64,000 nt of DNA from Planctomycetia bacterium (lineage in GTDB: Bacteria; Planctomycetota; Planctomycetia; Pirellulales; JACPPG01), in assembly GCA_016191115.1 (NCBI GenBank), contig JACPPG010000011.1, positions 54,825 through 118,824 on the forward strand, given 5' to 3'. The position numbers were made by a program, and so were the translations under genes. The notes under the pieces were generated by a model that ran no database searches, had not been told where the DNA came from, and worked only from the letters and a program-made list of their open reading frames with translations. Of this stretch, positions 17,420 through 25,355 are shown in pieces (within the stretch, counting starts at the first letter, position 1; each line of letters begins with the position of its first letter).

Positions 17420-17449
17420 CTTGTACCTGAATCGTCGCGCGGCTGTCAA
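17420..17449 (-). promoter_or_regulatory. Sigma70-type promoter of the flagellar operon
   Basis: On the minus strand, a perfect TTGACA (17449-17444), an 18-base spacer and TACAAG (17425-17420). It predicts a leader of about 130 bases before the first flagellar ORF at 17279. The -35 box lies 20 bp from the end of a MITE-like insertion. Confidence 0.55.
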
Positions 17450-17468
17450 TGCAGGCTGGGTAGGATGA

Positions 17469-17592
17469 CAGGAGAACTGCAAAGTCCTGGGAGAGGGGGT
17501 CAGGCACTTTTTTCGGCCGAAGGTCCTTCGGAAGAATTGAGAACCGCACGTGCCGAAAAATGAGCCAGACCCCGGACTTTGCAGTTCTCCTG
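17469..17592. mobile_element. MITE-like element, family B
   Basis: A 124-bp element with perfect 19-bp terminal inverted repeats: CAGGAGAACTGCAAAGTCC at 17469-17487 and its complement at 17574-17592. Further inside, GGGGTCAGGCAC near the left end and GAGCCAGACCCC near the right end continue the pairing. It is flanked by GGGTAGGATGA (17458-17468) and GGGTAGGCTGA (17593-17603), 10 of 11 identical, as a target duplication would be. There is no coding capacity. Confidence 0.75.
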
Positions 17593-17684
17593 GGGTAGGC
17601 TGAGTGAAGCGTCGCCACGCGCGAGCCCGACCCGCAAGCGAAGGCGCCGGGGCAGGTTAGCGGGAATTGGTATATCCCTCGGCA

Positions 17685-17732
17685 ACAAAAAACCCGCCCC
17701 GCCCAGGGTGCAAACGCCGGGCGAGGCGGGTT
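17685..17732 (-). terminator. Strong Rho-independent terminator
   Basis: On the minus strand, AACCCGCCTCGCCC pairs with GGGCGGGGCGGGTT around a 14-base loop and is followed directly by a run of T (AAAAAA on the plus strand at 17687-17692). It lies 470 bp past the PEP-CTERM stop, so it may end a separate small transcript. Confidence 0.7.
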
Positions 17733-18050
17733 GCCGAACGGATCGGTTGTTAGAGGAAAGGAGGCTTGTCCCCCGCGGCATCGAATCTCGTCCCCCCCAA
17801 GACCAAGCAGCGCCGAAACGGCCTTGGGGCGAATCACTCTTCGTGGGCGATTTGGGCCGGCCGTAGCGAAGGTCGCGCTACGACTTGACGCCGGCCAGGC
17901 GATTGTTCCAGCCGCGGCACGATTGCGACGCGGGAGAAACGGCCCATGGGCCGCCTCTCATCGTGTCGCGCCCGGCGGATCTTGCATGCTTGCCCTCCCT
18001 TTGTTGCGAGGTGCTTCTTGCAACCATAACGGTGTCGGCCGACACATTGC
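17733..18050 (-). other. Candidate orphan transcription unit (small RNA or leader ORFs)
   Basis: On the minus strand a perfect 14-bp palindrome (GTGTCGGCCGACAC, 18032-18045) is followed by AAAGGGAGGGCAAGC and an ATG near 17988 opening a 9-codon ORF. That ORF's stop overlaps (ATGA) a 27-codon ORF ending near 17878. The strong terminator at 17685-17732 closes the unit. No known RNA family or protein is recognised. It could instead be the 3' UTR of the PEP-CTERM gene. Confidence 0.35.
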
Positions 18051-18155
18051 GGTTTAGCAAAATCGCAGGCGGAGGGTCAACGCTTTTCGCACCGCCGCGC
18101 GCGGAATTCGCGCAATTTTTTGCGGTCGCGTTCCATTTGTAGCGACGAGAGAAGA

Positions 18156-18189
18156 CTTGCGGCCGCACAAGCGCGTGCGCGGCCGCAAG
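18156..18189 (-). terminator. GC-rich hairpin downstream of the PEP-CTERM gene
   Basis: CTTGCGGCCGC (18156-18166) and GCGGCCGCAAG (18179-18189) form a perfect 11-bp stem 14 bases past the stop. There is no T run on the minus strand, so termination may be weak. Confidence 0.5.
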
Positions 18190-18202
18190 TTCATGTGCTA
18201 GC

Positions 18203-19162
18203 CTACGCGCGGCGGCGACGGTGGAACGCCACCAACCCGAACGCGCCAACCACCAACAGCGCGATGCTGCTCGGCTCCGGCACGCGATACAACTCGAACG
18301 CCAGGTCCTTGGAGAACTGGGTGATAATCGACGGGCCGTCATACGGGGCCACGTAGTTCTGGTCGTCGAACTGCGTCTGCACGATGCCCAGCCCGTCAAG
18401 TTGCAAGCTCATGGACCCTTTGACGGCGTCGTCCTGGAAATGCCAGACGTCGAAGGGGAAGCCCGCCGGCGCCTCGTTCCGCTCGCCTGGAGAGACCGCC
18501 GGCGCGGTCGAGGCCAACGGGTCGGGAATCGTGTAGTCGCGGTTGTGCCATCCCCATTGGGTCTGGCTTTGCGTGTCGACCAACGCCACGATCTTCAGCC
18601 AGTAGACCGTGTCGGCCTTCTGACGAAAGGGCGTGGCCAACTCAGCGTTGTACTGGTAGAGCGATTCAAACAGCAACGGATCGGGGCCGCGAATCCCCGT
18701 CTCGACAAACGTTCCCGGCGTCAACGCCCCTGGCGTCACAATTTGCGCCGACAGCGGCTTGCCCGGATGGCTGAACGGGTGGTCGGCGTCGGCCGCCACG
18801 TCCTCTTCAAACACCACGAGGAAGGCGTTGACCGGGACGTGTGCCGTGCCCGACGGATCGCCAATGTACGAGCCCCACCACCGCACGTGCACGATGTCGG
18901 ATTCCACCTTGTCGGCGAAGTCGTCGGCCATGAACGTGCCTGTAAAGAGCGAGCCGCCGGTGGGGCTGCGCTGTAGCGTGCTCAATTCGTCGTGGCCGAA
19001 ATAAAGCTGTTGCTGCCCAGCCTCATTGGGAAGCGGCGTGGCGATCATCGGCCGCTGGCTGAACTTGAGCACTTCGCCCGGCAGCGGGTCGGCCACGGCG
19101 GACGCAAGGGGCACGAACAGGGAACCGAGGATAACGGCCGACAACAGAAGCTTCGCGTTCAT
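18203..19162 (-). CDS. PEP-CTERM-sorted exported protein
   Basis: This 319-residue protein has an N-terminal signal peptide (KLLLSAVILGSLFVPLASAVA). It ends with a complete PEP-CTERM sorting signal: the VPEPSS motif, a hydrophobic helix (IALLVVGAFGLVAF) and the basic tail HRRRRA. Such proteins are handled by an exosortase and usually end up associated with the cell surface or matrix. The middle is beta-rich with many aromatic residues (VRWWGSYIGDP, TVYWLKIVALVDTQSQTQWGWHNR) and no family I can name. It is transcribed alone, with hairpins behind it. The ATG at 19162 follows AAGGAGGACACC, a strong ribosome-binding site. Confidence 0.85.
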   Translation of the reverse strand: MNAKLLLSAVILGSLFVPLASAVADPLPGEVLKFSQRPMIATPLPNEAGQQQLYFGHDELSTLQRSPTGGSLFTGTFMADDFADKVESDIVHVRWWGSYIGDPSGTAHVPVNAFLVVFEEDVAADADHPFSHPGKPLSAQIVTPGALTPGTFVETGIRGPDPLLFESLYQYNAELATPFRQKADTVYWLKIVALVDTQSQTQWGWHNRDYTIPDPLASTAPAVSPGERNEAPAGFPFDVWHFQDDAVKGSMSLQLDGLGIVQTQFDDQNYVAPYDGPSIITQFSKDLAFELYRVPEPSSIALLVVGAFGLVAFHRRRRA

Positions 19163-19560
19163 GGTGTCCTCCTTCGCTCTTTGCTTCGGCGGAAGCGGAT
19201 GCGAACTGGCTATCAGGAGAGTGGGACGGCCGCGCGGACCCGAACTGTGGATTACCGCGAAAGAGAGTCGACGCGTCCCATCACGACGCGCTCACGCTCG
19301 ATGAGAGAGGAGGCGTGAGCGGCAGTTGTTGCGATGGTTCAGACGACGGTCGGCTGCATTAGCACCCACTGTTTGCCCGCCAGAAGGCAAGTACCGTGGC
19401 AAGACGAAGGTTGGGCGATCGGCCCAAATCGCGACCTAACGAGTCCGTAAGCAAAATAAAAAGTACCGGGGAGCTGCAAAATCGTCAATCAAAATTCCGA
19501 GAATTCTTGGCGGGAAATGCCCTGGTGGGGGGGCGCGTGGTAGCACGAATGGCGTCCGCG
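19163..19560. other. Intergenic, nothing recognised
   Basis: 398 bases upstream of the PEP-CTERM gene and downstream of the YhcH gene. No supported ORF, repeat or terminator was seen; a short AT-rich stretch (AAGCAAAATAAAAAG) near 19448 is the only compositional oddity. Confidence 0.4.
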
Positions 19561-20010
19561 CTACACGGAGACTTTGACGACGATCTTGCGGACCGATTCC
19601 GGCACGCCGGCCGTCAGACACGGCATGTGCGCATCGTGCGGCCAGAAGATCGTAAACATGCCGGCCGACACCGTGACGAAATCGCCGCGTCCGTCCAGCA
19701 GTACGACGTCCTTCTCACCATCGTACGGTTGCCGAACCACAAGCGACGTCAGCGACGCGTAGCCCATGCACTCCTCGCCGCGGGCGACGTACTGTACGTC
19801 TATGTAGCGTCGGTGCGCTTCCCAAACCCCCTCCGCGCGCGGCTTGGTGCGGTATTCCTGCACGAGTGCGAAGACGTCGTCCCCTTCGACCGTGTGCCGC
19901 CCGCAGTCCAGTTGTGCCAGATCAGGGCCGCGTAAAAAGGCCAGCGCCCGCGCCAGCCGGGGGTGCAATGCCGCGTAAAGCGACGCGTTTTCCAATCGAT
20001 CGAACACCAT
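19561..20010 (-). CDS. YhcH/YjgK/YiaL family protein
   Basis: This 149-residue cupin-fold protein belongs to the EbgC/YhcH group, linked to sialic acid or other sugar catabolism and thought to bind or isomerise anomeric sugars. Visible family features are GRHTVEGDDVFALVQEY, WEAHRRYIDVQYVARGEECMGYA and the metal-site region MFTIFWPHDAHMPCL with its histidines. The length is typical. The ATG at 20010 has AAGGAGG eight bases upstream. It follows a small LuxR-type HTH gene by 17 bases and probably shares its transcript. No sialic-acid catabolic genes are nearby, so the substrate is unknown. Confidence 0.85.
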   Translation of the reverse strand: MVFDRLENASLYAALHPRLARALAFLRGPDLAQLDCGRHTVEGDDVFALVQEYRTKPRAEGVWEAHRRYIDVQYVARGEECMGYASLTSLVVRQPYDGEKDVVLLDGRGDFVTVSAGMFTIFWPHDAHMPCLTAGVPESVRKIVVKVSV

Positions 20011-20027
20011 CGGATATGCCTCCTTGC

Positions 20028-20291
20028 CTAGTTCCAGCCGTCGTTCTTGCGGCCGCTGCGACGCTTTTCCTGCGCCGTGAGGCGGTCGTTCAGTTTCGAG
20101 ATGCGGTCGCGGATGGCCAGGCGCGTGAGCAAAGCCACCTTGTTCGTCCGCAGTTTCGACATGGCCTTGGCCTTGTGATTGTCGACGGTGCTGGGGGCCA
20201 GTCGCAGGACTTTCGCGGCCTCGCGAACCGTGCAACCAAGACTGAGCAAGCGGACGACTTGGCGCTCGCGGGGCGTAAGCTGTGTTGCCAT
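20028..20291 (-). CDS. Solo LuxR/GerE-type helix-turn-helix protein
   Basis: This 87-residue protein consists of little more than a GerE HTH: LTPRERQVVRLLSLGCTVRE, then AAKVLRLAPSTVDNHKAKAM as the recognition helix, and MSKLRTNKVALLTRLAI. There is no receiver or autoinducer domain, so it may be a constitutive DNA binder or act by protein contact, like other stand-alone GerE proteins. The C-terminal 20 residues are charged. It is 17 bases upstream of the YhcH gene, which it may regulate (inference). Confidence 0.85.
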   Translation of the reverse strand: MATQLTPRERQVVRLLSLGCTVREAAKVLRLAPSTVDNHKAKAMSKLRTNKVALLTRLAIRDRISKLNDRLTAQEKRRSGRKNDGWN

Positions 20292-20395
20292 CGATGTCCA
20301 TCCAAGTTGGGGCGGCGTCGGATGCGGTCAGGACTTCGGGCCAGGCTGATTGGCCGCGTGGCGACGATAAGACTAGTCGTTTTGCCCGGCGAATG

Positions 20396-21652
20396 CTACC
20401 CGCCCGCGGGCGTGGGCTCGTGTGCGCCAAGCGTCGGCGTTTTTTGCGCGTCGGTCGCGGCGTCCAGGTCGATGCCTGCCCAGCGGTCGCGCTTTGCCCA
20501 GTAGCGTCGCACGTACAAGGGGCGCTTGTCCCGCCCGGGGTGTTTCCGCACCAGGGCGGTCCATCGCTGCAACAGCTCATCGCCGAGGTCGAAGGCCTCC
20601 CGCGGTCCGGGCGGCGCCAGCATCCACGCGGACATCGTCGCATTCCGCTCGGGAACAAACAGCCGCCGCAGCGCTACCGGGTCGCGCATCACGCGGCGAT
20701 GGAGCTGCTCGTGACGCCACCACAGCGAGTGCTCGTCGGATATGTCCGTCGGCGACGGGCCCAACGCCAGCGGCGTATCGACGCGGACGGGCTTGAACAA
20801 CCCCACACAGGGAGCGGCCGTGGCGGTCACCCAGTGCGATTGCCCCCGGGGCGAAAGCTCGCACGCCCAACTGGCCACCGTCTGGCTGGCGGCCGTCACT
20901 CCTCCGGCGTGCATGCACGGGGAACTCATCGCGCCGTTGAGCCAGGAATACGCGGGCTCGTCGTGGCCGGCGCCGTGGTCGGCAAGAATCGCCATCACGT
21001 CGGCCACCGACTCAGCACGGCCGGCCAGCGCTTGCGTCCGTTCGCGCCTTGCCCGGCAGGCCGAGACGTGCGTCTTGATCGTATCGCTGTGGGCTCGCGC
21101 GAAGCCGGGAATCGTCAATCCGTTGGAGATGCTCCGCGCGCCGGTGATCTCCTCGACGGCGTGCAGCCTTCCGGCCGTCTCCAGGACAAAGGCCGCGCGG
21201 GTGTCGGCGAGGATGAAGCTGTTGTGATAGGTAAAGCGGCGATTCTCCAGCCCGCAGCCGCCCCCTTGGCCGAATTCTTCCAATAGCGCGACGATCGTCT
21301 CGACGGCGCGCGCGGCGGAGTCGGCGCGTTCGAGCGCAAGGCGCACGAGATCCATCCCGGTCAATCCGCTTTTCGCGTAGCGCTCGCGCGTGAAGACAGC
21401 CTCATTGCCGATCACGACGCCGTGCTCGTTGGCGCCCATCTCCGCGCCCCACATCCAGAACGGGCGGCTGAGCAGCACGGCGTGCGTCGCGGCGGCTTGC
21501 GGGATGTCGATATACGTGCAGCGCAAGAGCGCGCCTGGCGCGTGAGTGCGGCGCGGCTGCCAATCCAGAAGCTGTGCTTCGTTCGGATCGCGGTCCGAAT
21601 TCTTGCCGAATAGGACGCGGCCCGATTCGACGATGGCCAGTGTGTCGCACAT
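20396..21652 (-). CDS. Peptidase C69 / secernin-like Ntn hydrolase
   Basis: This 418-residue protein begins MCDTLAIV: Cys2 becomes the N-terminal nucleophile after methionine removal, as in C69 dipeptidases and secernins. Other family landmarks are FGKNSDRDPNEAQLLDW, the MWGAEMGANEHGVVIGNEAV stretch, and TYHNSFILADTRAAFVLETA. These match secernins (Asn/Asp substrate loop) better than the lactobacillal PepD group. No signal peptide precedes the cysteine, so it acts in the cytoplasm. The substrate is unknown; an amide or small peptide is likely. It stands alone, with a 606-bp gap upstream. Confidence 0.82.
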   Translation of the reverse strand: MCDTLAIVESGRVLFGKNSDRDPNEAQLLDWQPRRTHAPGALLRCTYIDIPQAAATHAVLLSRPFWMWGAEMGANEHGVVIGNEAVFTRERYAKSGLTGMDLVRLALERADSAARAVETIVALLEEFGQGGGCGLENRRFTYHNSFILADTRAAFVLETAGRLHAVEEITGARSISNGLTIPGFARAHSDTIKTHVSACRARRERTQALAGRAESVADVMAILADHGAGHDEPAYSWLNGAMSSPCMHAGGVTAASQTVASWACELSPRGQSHWVTATAAPCVGLFKPVRVDTPLALGPSPTDISDEHSLWWRHEQLHRRVMRDPVALRRLFVPERNATMSAWMLAPPGPREAFDLGDELLQRWTALVRKHPGRDKRPLYVRRYWAKRDRWAGIDLDAATDAQKTPTLGAHEPTPAGG

Positions 21653-22259
21653 GCGCCGATTGCTCGCTCCACCGCCGCGCGATGAGCTAGTTCAAACGAG
21701 GAACGGAACGGCTCTGTCCCTCGGCGTTTTGCCGGCTACGCGGCCCGTGAAGACGGCCGGGATAAGCCCGGCGGCTCGCTTCATTTTGCACGCGGCGAGT
21801 CGCCGCTCTCGTCCGCGCCGCATGCCAGCACGTCACGCTTGCACCGCATATTGTGGTCGCGGCACGCCCACACGTCAAAATACGCGAAAAGCTTGCCATC
21901 GATCCGGAGCATTTTATAACGAGCCCTTAATGAGTGTCGCTCGGGCGCGGGCAGGGCCAGGCCGGGCGACACATCGAACGATTCGAGGCCATGCGATACG
22001 GATATCGCACTAGCAAAGTCCCAGGACGGGCCGCGAGAACTTGCCCAGGTGATCGCGTGATGTCAAGGATGATGGTCAATTTGCCGCTTCCGTCGTTTCC
22101 CTCACCGGACGTGCATCGCGCGCGGCATCTCTGCCGCCGCGCGCGTGACTGTCATATTTTCCCCGCGCCCCGTTCTGGTTCCCGCTCGACCTGCCTCGCG
22201 TGGATCGTTCGACCCTTGTTCATTGCTGGGGGCCACGCGCCCCCTGGAAGGAGTCGAAC
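21653..22259. other. 607-bp divergent intergenic region
   Basis: Separates the minus-strand C69 gene from the plus-strand amidotransferase homologue. The only structured element is a short repeat, CCGGGATAAGCCCGG with GCGGCTCGC after it, at 21757-21779. It is shared with 62789-62812. No supported ORF was seen. Confidence 0.5.
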
Positions 22260-23006
22260 ATGTCGCGCAAAGCACTGATCGGCGTCAACGCGGAGTATCG
22301 ATCGGCCAAGAAGGACGCCCCGGCGTTCAGCTACTTGTCGGCCGGCTACTACGACTCGATCGTCGCGGCCGGCGGAGTCCCCGTCGTCATCCCGCCGCTT
22401 TCGGATGACGACGACCTGCAACGGATTCTCGACCTGCTGGACGGCGTCGTGATGGTGGGCGGAGCCGACCTCGACCCGCGCCGCGACGGTTTCATGCTGC
22501 ACCCGGCGATTCGCACGTTGGAGTCGCGGCGCGAGGATTTCGATCGTCGGCTGATGCACCTGTTGGCCGCGCGGCGGATGCCTGTGTTTGGCATCGGCGT
22601 CGGCATGCAATTGTTAAACGTGTCGCAGGGAGGAAACTTGTTCCTGCACGTCCCGGAGGACATGCCGCGGGCCCTGCCGCACAAGGACCTGCTCGATCCG
22701 GCGCATCGCCACGCGCTGGAGGTCGTGCCCGGCACGCTCATGGAGCGCGTGTACGGGGAAGGCGAGATCCGCGTCAACAGCATGCACCACATGGCCATCG
22801 ACGAGGTGGCGCCCGGCTTCCAAGTCACCGCCCGCTGTCCGGACGGCGTCGTGGAAGCGATCGAGAGCACGCAATCCGACTGGTTCGCGTTGGGAACGCA
22901 GTTCCACCCGGAGAGCGATTCGGCGTCGGCGCTCGATGTGCGAATCTTCGAGGAATTTGTCCTGGGAGTGGGAGGAGAAGTACCCGCCGTAAAACTGGCT
23001 GCCTGA
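22260..23006 (+). CDS. Class I glutamine amidotransferase-like protein (PuuD family) lacking the catalytic cysteine
   Basis: This 248-residue protein has the peptidase C26/gamma-glutamyl-GABA hydrolase fold. It shows VVMVGGADLDP, FRVNS-like RVNSMHHMAI, and the His/Glu pair in QFHPES (H216, E218). The nucleophile elbow, normally G-I-C-R-G-x-Q, reads GIGVGMQ, so the cysteine position (residue 113) is glycine. Without the thiol the standard hydrolase reaction is not possible. It may be a binding or regulatory pseudoenzyme, or use another mechanism. The ATG at 22260 follows GGAAGGAGTCGAAC. No polyamine or glutamine pathway genes are adjacent. Confidence 0.82.
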   Translation: MSRKALIGVNAEYRSAKKDAPAFSYLSAGYYDSIVAAGGVPVVIPPLSDDDDLQRILDLLDGVVMVGGADLDPRRDGFMLHPAIRTLESRREDFDRRLMHLLAARRMPVFGIGVGMQLLNVSQGGNLFLHVPEDMPRALPHKDLLDPAHRHALEVVPGTLMERVYGEGEIRVNSMHHMAIDEVAPGFQVTARCPDGVVEAIESTQSDWFALGTQFHPESDSASALDVRIFEEFVLGVGGEVPAVKLAA

Positions 23007-23145
23007 GGAGCTCGGCCACCAAAAGACACGGCGGGGCATGGAGGCCCCGCTTGTCGACGCTCAACAGGCAGCAAGCGAGGTCCGCGGGCCGCGATTCTGT
23101 CGGCAGCTTCAGAATCGCGGCGCCGCGGGCCGGGATTCGTGCGCG

Positions 23146-23280
23146 TCACGGCGCCGTCTCACCGCCGGCCACGGTCGCAAGCGCCTTCAGGGAAGCGACG
23201 TCGACGGTGTCGTTGAGAAACTCGACGTGACCATCGCGGCGGGGGCGGACTATGCCGCCAGCGCTGGCGCCAGCCTCGTG
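23146..23280 (-). pseudogene. C-terminal fragment of a DUF1559-type prepilin gene
   Basis: In frame to a stop at 23146 the minus strand reads a segment with DGHVEFLNDTVDVASLKALA followed by TVAGGETAP. This is the typical end of planctomycete DUF1559 proteins (DG-x-V-x-FL, LKALATxAGGE). The H-x-x-G-A segment before it is also recognisable. The N-terminal prepilin signal and body are missing, so this is a remnant. Confidence 0.5.
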
Positions 23281-23414
23281 CAGGGGAATGACCTGAACGA
23301 CGTTAGCTTGTGGCTCTCCAGGCCCACGCTCGTGGCCGACGTGCAAGGCTGGCTTGGCGCCCCATCGACGATAAGAAGCGCTGACATGCACCAGGCAGAC
23401 AGGACTGGCACGTG

Positions 23415-23756
23415 ATGTCGAAACGACACAATTGGCAATGCGGCATGCGCGTGTGGCTGGAGAACGATGGCCATATCGTCCTCGGCCGAGGACGCGTCGA
23501 GCTGTTGGAAGCGATCGAGCGCCATCGCAGCATCCGCCAGGCGGCCGCGAGCATCGGCATGTCCTATCGCCGCGCCTGGCTGCTCGTGCAGAGCATTAAC
23601 GCCGGGTCCGACAAGCCTCTGGTCGAGGCGACCAAGGGGGGCAACTCGCGGGGCGGCGCCCAAGTCACGCCCGCCGGCAAGGAGGTCATCCGCCGTTTTC
23701 GCGCCCTCGACCGTGCGCTGCGGGCCACGGCGGCGCGCGTTGTGAAGAGCTTCTAG
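23415..23756 (+). CDS. Solo ModE-type winged-helix DNA-binding protein
   Basis: This 113-residue protein matches only the N-terminal LysR-like winged HTH of ModE: GRGRVELLEAIERHRSIRQA, then AAASIGMSYRRAWLLVQSIN and LVEATKGGNSRGGAQVTPAG. These are the hallmark residues of ModE's DNA-binding half. The two Mop/TOBE molybdate-binding domains of full ModE are absent, so molybdate sensing by this protein would need a partner or another ligand site. It sits 1.75 kb before modA, across an oppositely oriented dehydrogenase gene. A ModE-like dyad precedes modA. The ATG at 23415 is preferred over the GTG at 23412. Confidence 0.85.
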   Translation: MSKRHNWQCGMRVWLENDGHIVLGRGRVELLEAIERHRSIRQAAASIGMSYRRAWLLVQSINAGSDKPLVEATKGGNSRGGAQVTPAGKEVIRRFRALDRALRATAARVVKSF

Positions 23757-23761
23757 GCGGC

Positions 23762-25030
23762 TCACTTAGCGGGCGAGATACGGAACACGCCTTGGCCTTC
23801 CGGCGAGGACGTGGTGATGTAGACTTCGCCACGCTCGTCCTCACCGAAGGACATGACGGGAATGCTCCTCGGCAAGGGGATCTCGCGATTGGCCGTGACC
23901 TTCTTTCCCTCCGCGTCGTACCACAGCCCCCATAGCTTGCCCGACACGTAGTCGGCGTAGAGGTAGGCCCCGTCGAGCGCGGGAATGGCCTTGCCGCGGT
24001 AGACCACACCGCCGGTAATCGACTTGCCCACGTCGTGATGATACTCCCAGATCGGGTCGATCAGATCGGGCCGCTTGGTGTCCTTGGCCGGCGGCTTTCC
24101 ACCCTTGCGGACGAACGGGTGAAAGCCCTCGCGGATGTTCCACCCGTAGTTGCCCCCTTTCACGATCAGATCGATCTCTTCCCAAGTGTCCTGGCCCACG
24201 TCGCCGGCCCACAGCATTCCGTTCTTGGGATCGAAGGCGAATCGCCACACATTGCGAAGCCCGTAGGCCCATATTTCGGGGCGCGCGTTTGAGCGGCCGA
24301 CGAAGGGGTTGTCGTCCGGGATGGCGTAGGCAAGATCGCCGCTCTTCCGATCGACGTCGATCCGCAGGATTTTGCCCAGCAGCGAAGAGAGTTTCTGGCC
24401 ATTTTTGTACGGATCGTTGGCCAGCCCGCCATCGCCGACGGCGATGTACAGATAGCCGTCCGGTCCGAAGGCCAATGTTCCGCCGTCGTGATTCCAGAAA
24501 GGCTTGTCGAGCACCAGCACGATCTCTTCCGAATCCGGATCGGCTTTGTTGGCATCGTCCTTGCTCGCGCGGTAGCGGGCGATCACATTCTGATGCGGGT
24601 TGTGCTTGTTCGTGTAATAGACGAAGAACTGCCCGTTCTCGCGGTACTTGGGATGAAACGCCAGCCCTAGGAACCCTTCTTCGTTGGTCTTGTCGTCGTA
24701 GGAGATTTTGCTCTGGATGTCGAGAAACACGTCGGCCTTGGTCGCGGAGTCGTCGTTCGCCAGGACGTAGATCACGCCCTGCTGCGTCGGCATGAAGACG
24801 CGATTGGTGCCGTCGCCGGCGTGGCCGACCAGGATCGGGCGAAGTGGATCGGCGACTCCCGACTCCTCGGCGCTTGCCCACCCCGGCCATTTCACGTGGG
24901 GAAAGGCCACCTTCACGCCAAGGGGCAACGGACGGGTGTCGATCTCGGCGGCCAAGAGGGGCTGGGTGACAAGGACCATTGCGAAAATCGCGGCGAGCCA
25001 CCGCCTGCTTAATCGCGCACTAAGCGTCAT
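23762..25030 (-). CDS. Exported PQQ-type sugar (glucose/sorbosone) dehydrogenase
   Basis: This 422-residue six-bladed propeller starts with a signal peptide (MTLSARLSRRWLAAIFAMVL to LLAAE). GSDH family motifs are present: GDGTNRVFMPTQQGVIYVLA, NEEGFLGLAFHPKYRENGQF, WNHDGGTLAFGPDGYLYIAV, GDGGLANDP and NYGWNIREG. The H-D-G-G segment is the catalytic-base region of soluble quinoprotein dehydrogenases. The periplasmic substrate is probably a sugar, not assignable from sequence. The ATG at 25030 is supported by the signal peptide and AGGAAACACG upstream. It is convergent with the ModE-like gene, with only 5 bases between stops. Confidence 0.85.
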   Translation of the reverse strand: MTLSARLSRRWLAAIFAMVLVTQPLLAAEIDTRPLPLGVKVAFPHVKWPGWASAEESGVADPLRPILVGHAGDGTNRVFMPTQQGVIYVLANDDSATKADVFLDIQSKISYDDKTNEEGFLGLAFHPKYRENGQFFVYYTNKHNPHQNVIARYRASKDDANKADPDSEEIVLVLDKPFWNHDGGTLAFGPDGYLYIAVGDGGLANDPYKNGQKLSSLLGKILRIDVDRKSGDLAYAIPDDNPFVGRSNARPEIWAYGLRNVWRFAFDPKNGMLWAGDVGQDTWEEIDLIVKGGNYGWNIREGFHPFVRKGGKPPAKDTKRPDLIDPIWEYHHDVGKSITGGVVYRGKAIPALDGAYLYADYVSGKLWGLWYDAEGKKVTANREIPLPRSIPVMSFGEDERGEVYITTSSPEGQGVFRISPAK

Positions 25031-25165
25031 CGTGTTTCCTGGGAAGTCAAAGGGCAATTCATCGGTTGATTTCAACATAACGGTAGCCAGGCGAGCTCCC
25101 GCTGACCGCGTTGCGGAGTTTGATAACACAAAACGCTCGGCATCGCCAGTGACCGGCTTTGCACC

Positions 25166-25321
25166 CCACGGGCGTTCACAGATTCAAGCTGGCCGGCGGC
25201 GCACCGGCGGGAAAGTGGGACAGGCACCGAGACGAAACGTTGGTCTGAAAGGGCTTGCGCTGTTTATGCTCGGAGCCAGTCCCATTTTCCCGCCTCGCCA
25301 TTTTGAAAAACAGAATGGCCG
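25166..25321 (-). mobile_element. MITE-like element, family A, copy 2
   Basis: The reverse complement of the family A element, with the same hairpin arms and the same tail (CTTGAATCTGTGAAC). It is flanked by an exact 11-bp direct repeat, GGCTTTGCACC, at 25155-25165 and 25322-25332, which is best explained as a target-site duplication. Its extreme end (CGCCCGTGG in place of CGGCCCTGC) has diverged from the other copies. Confidence 0.78.
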
Positions 25322-25355
25322 GGCTTTGCACCTTCGCGGAAGCCCGACTAGCCAC

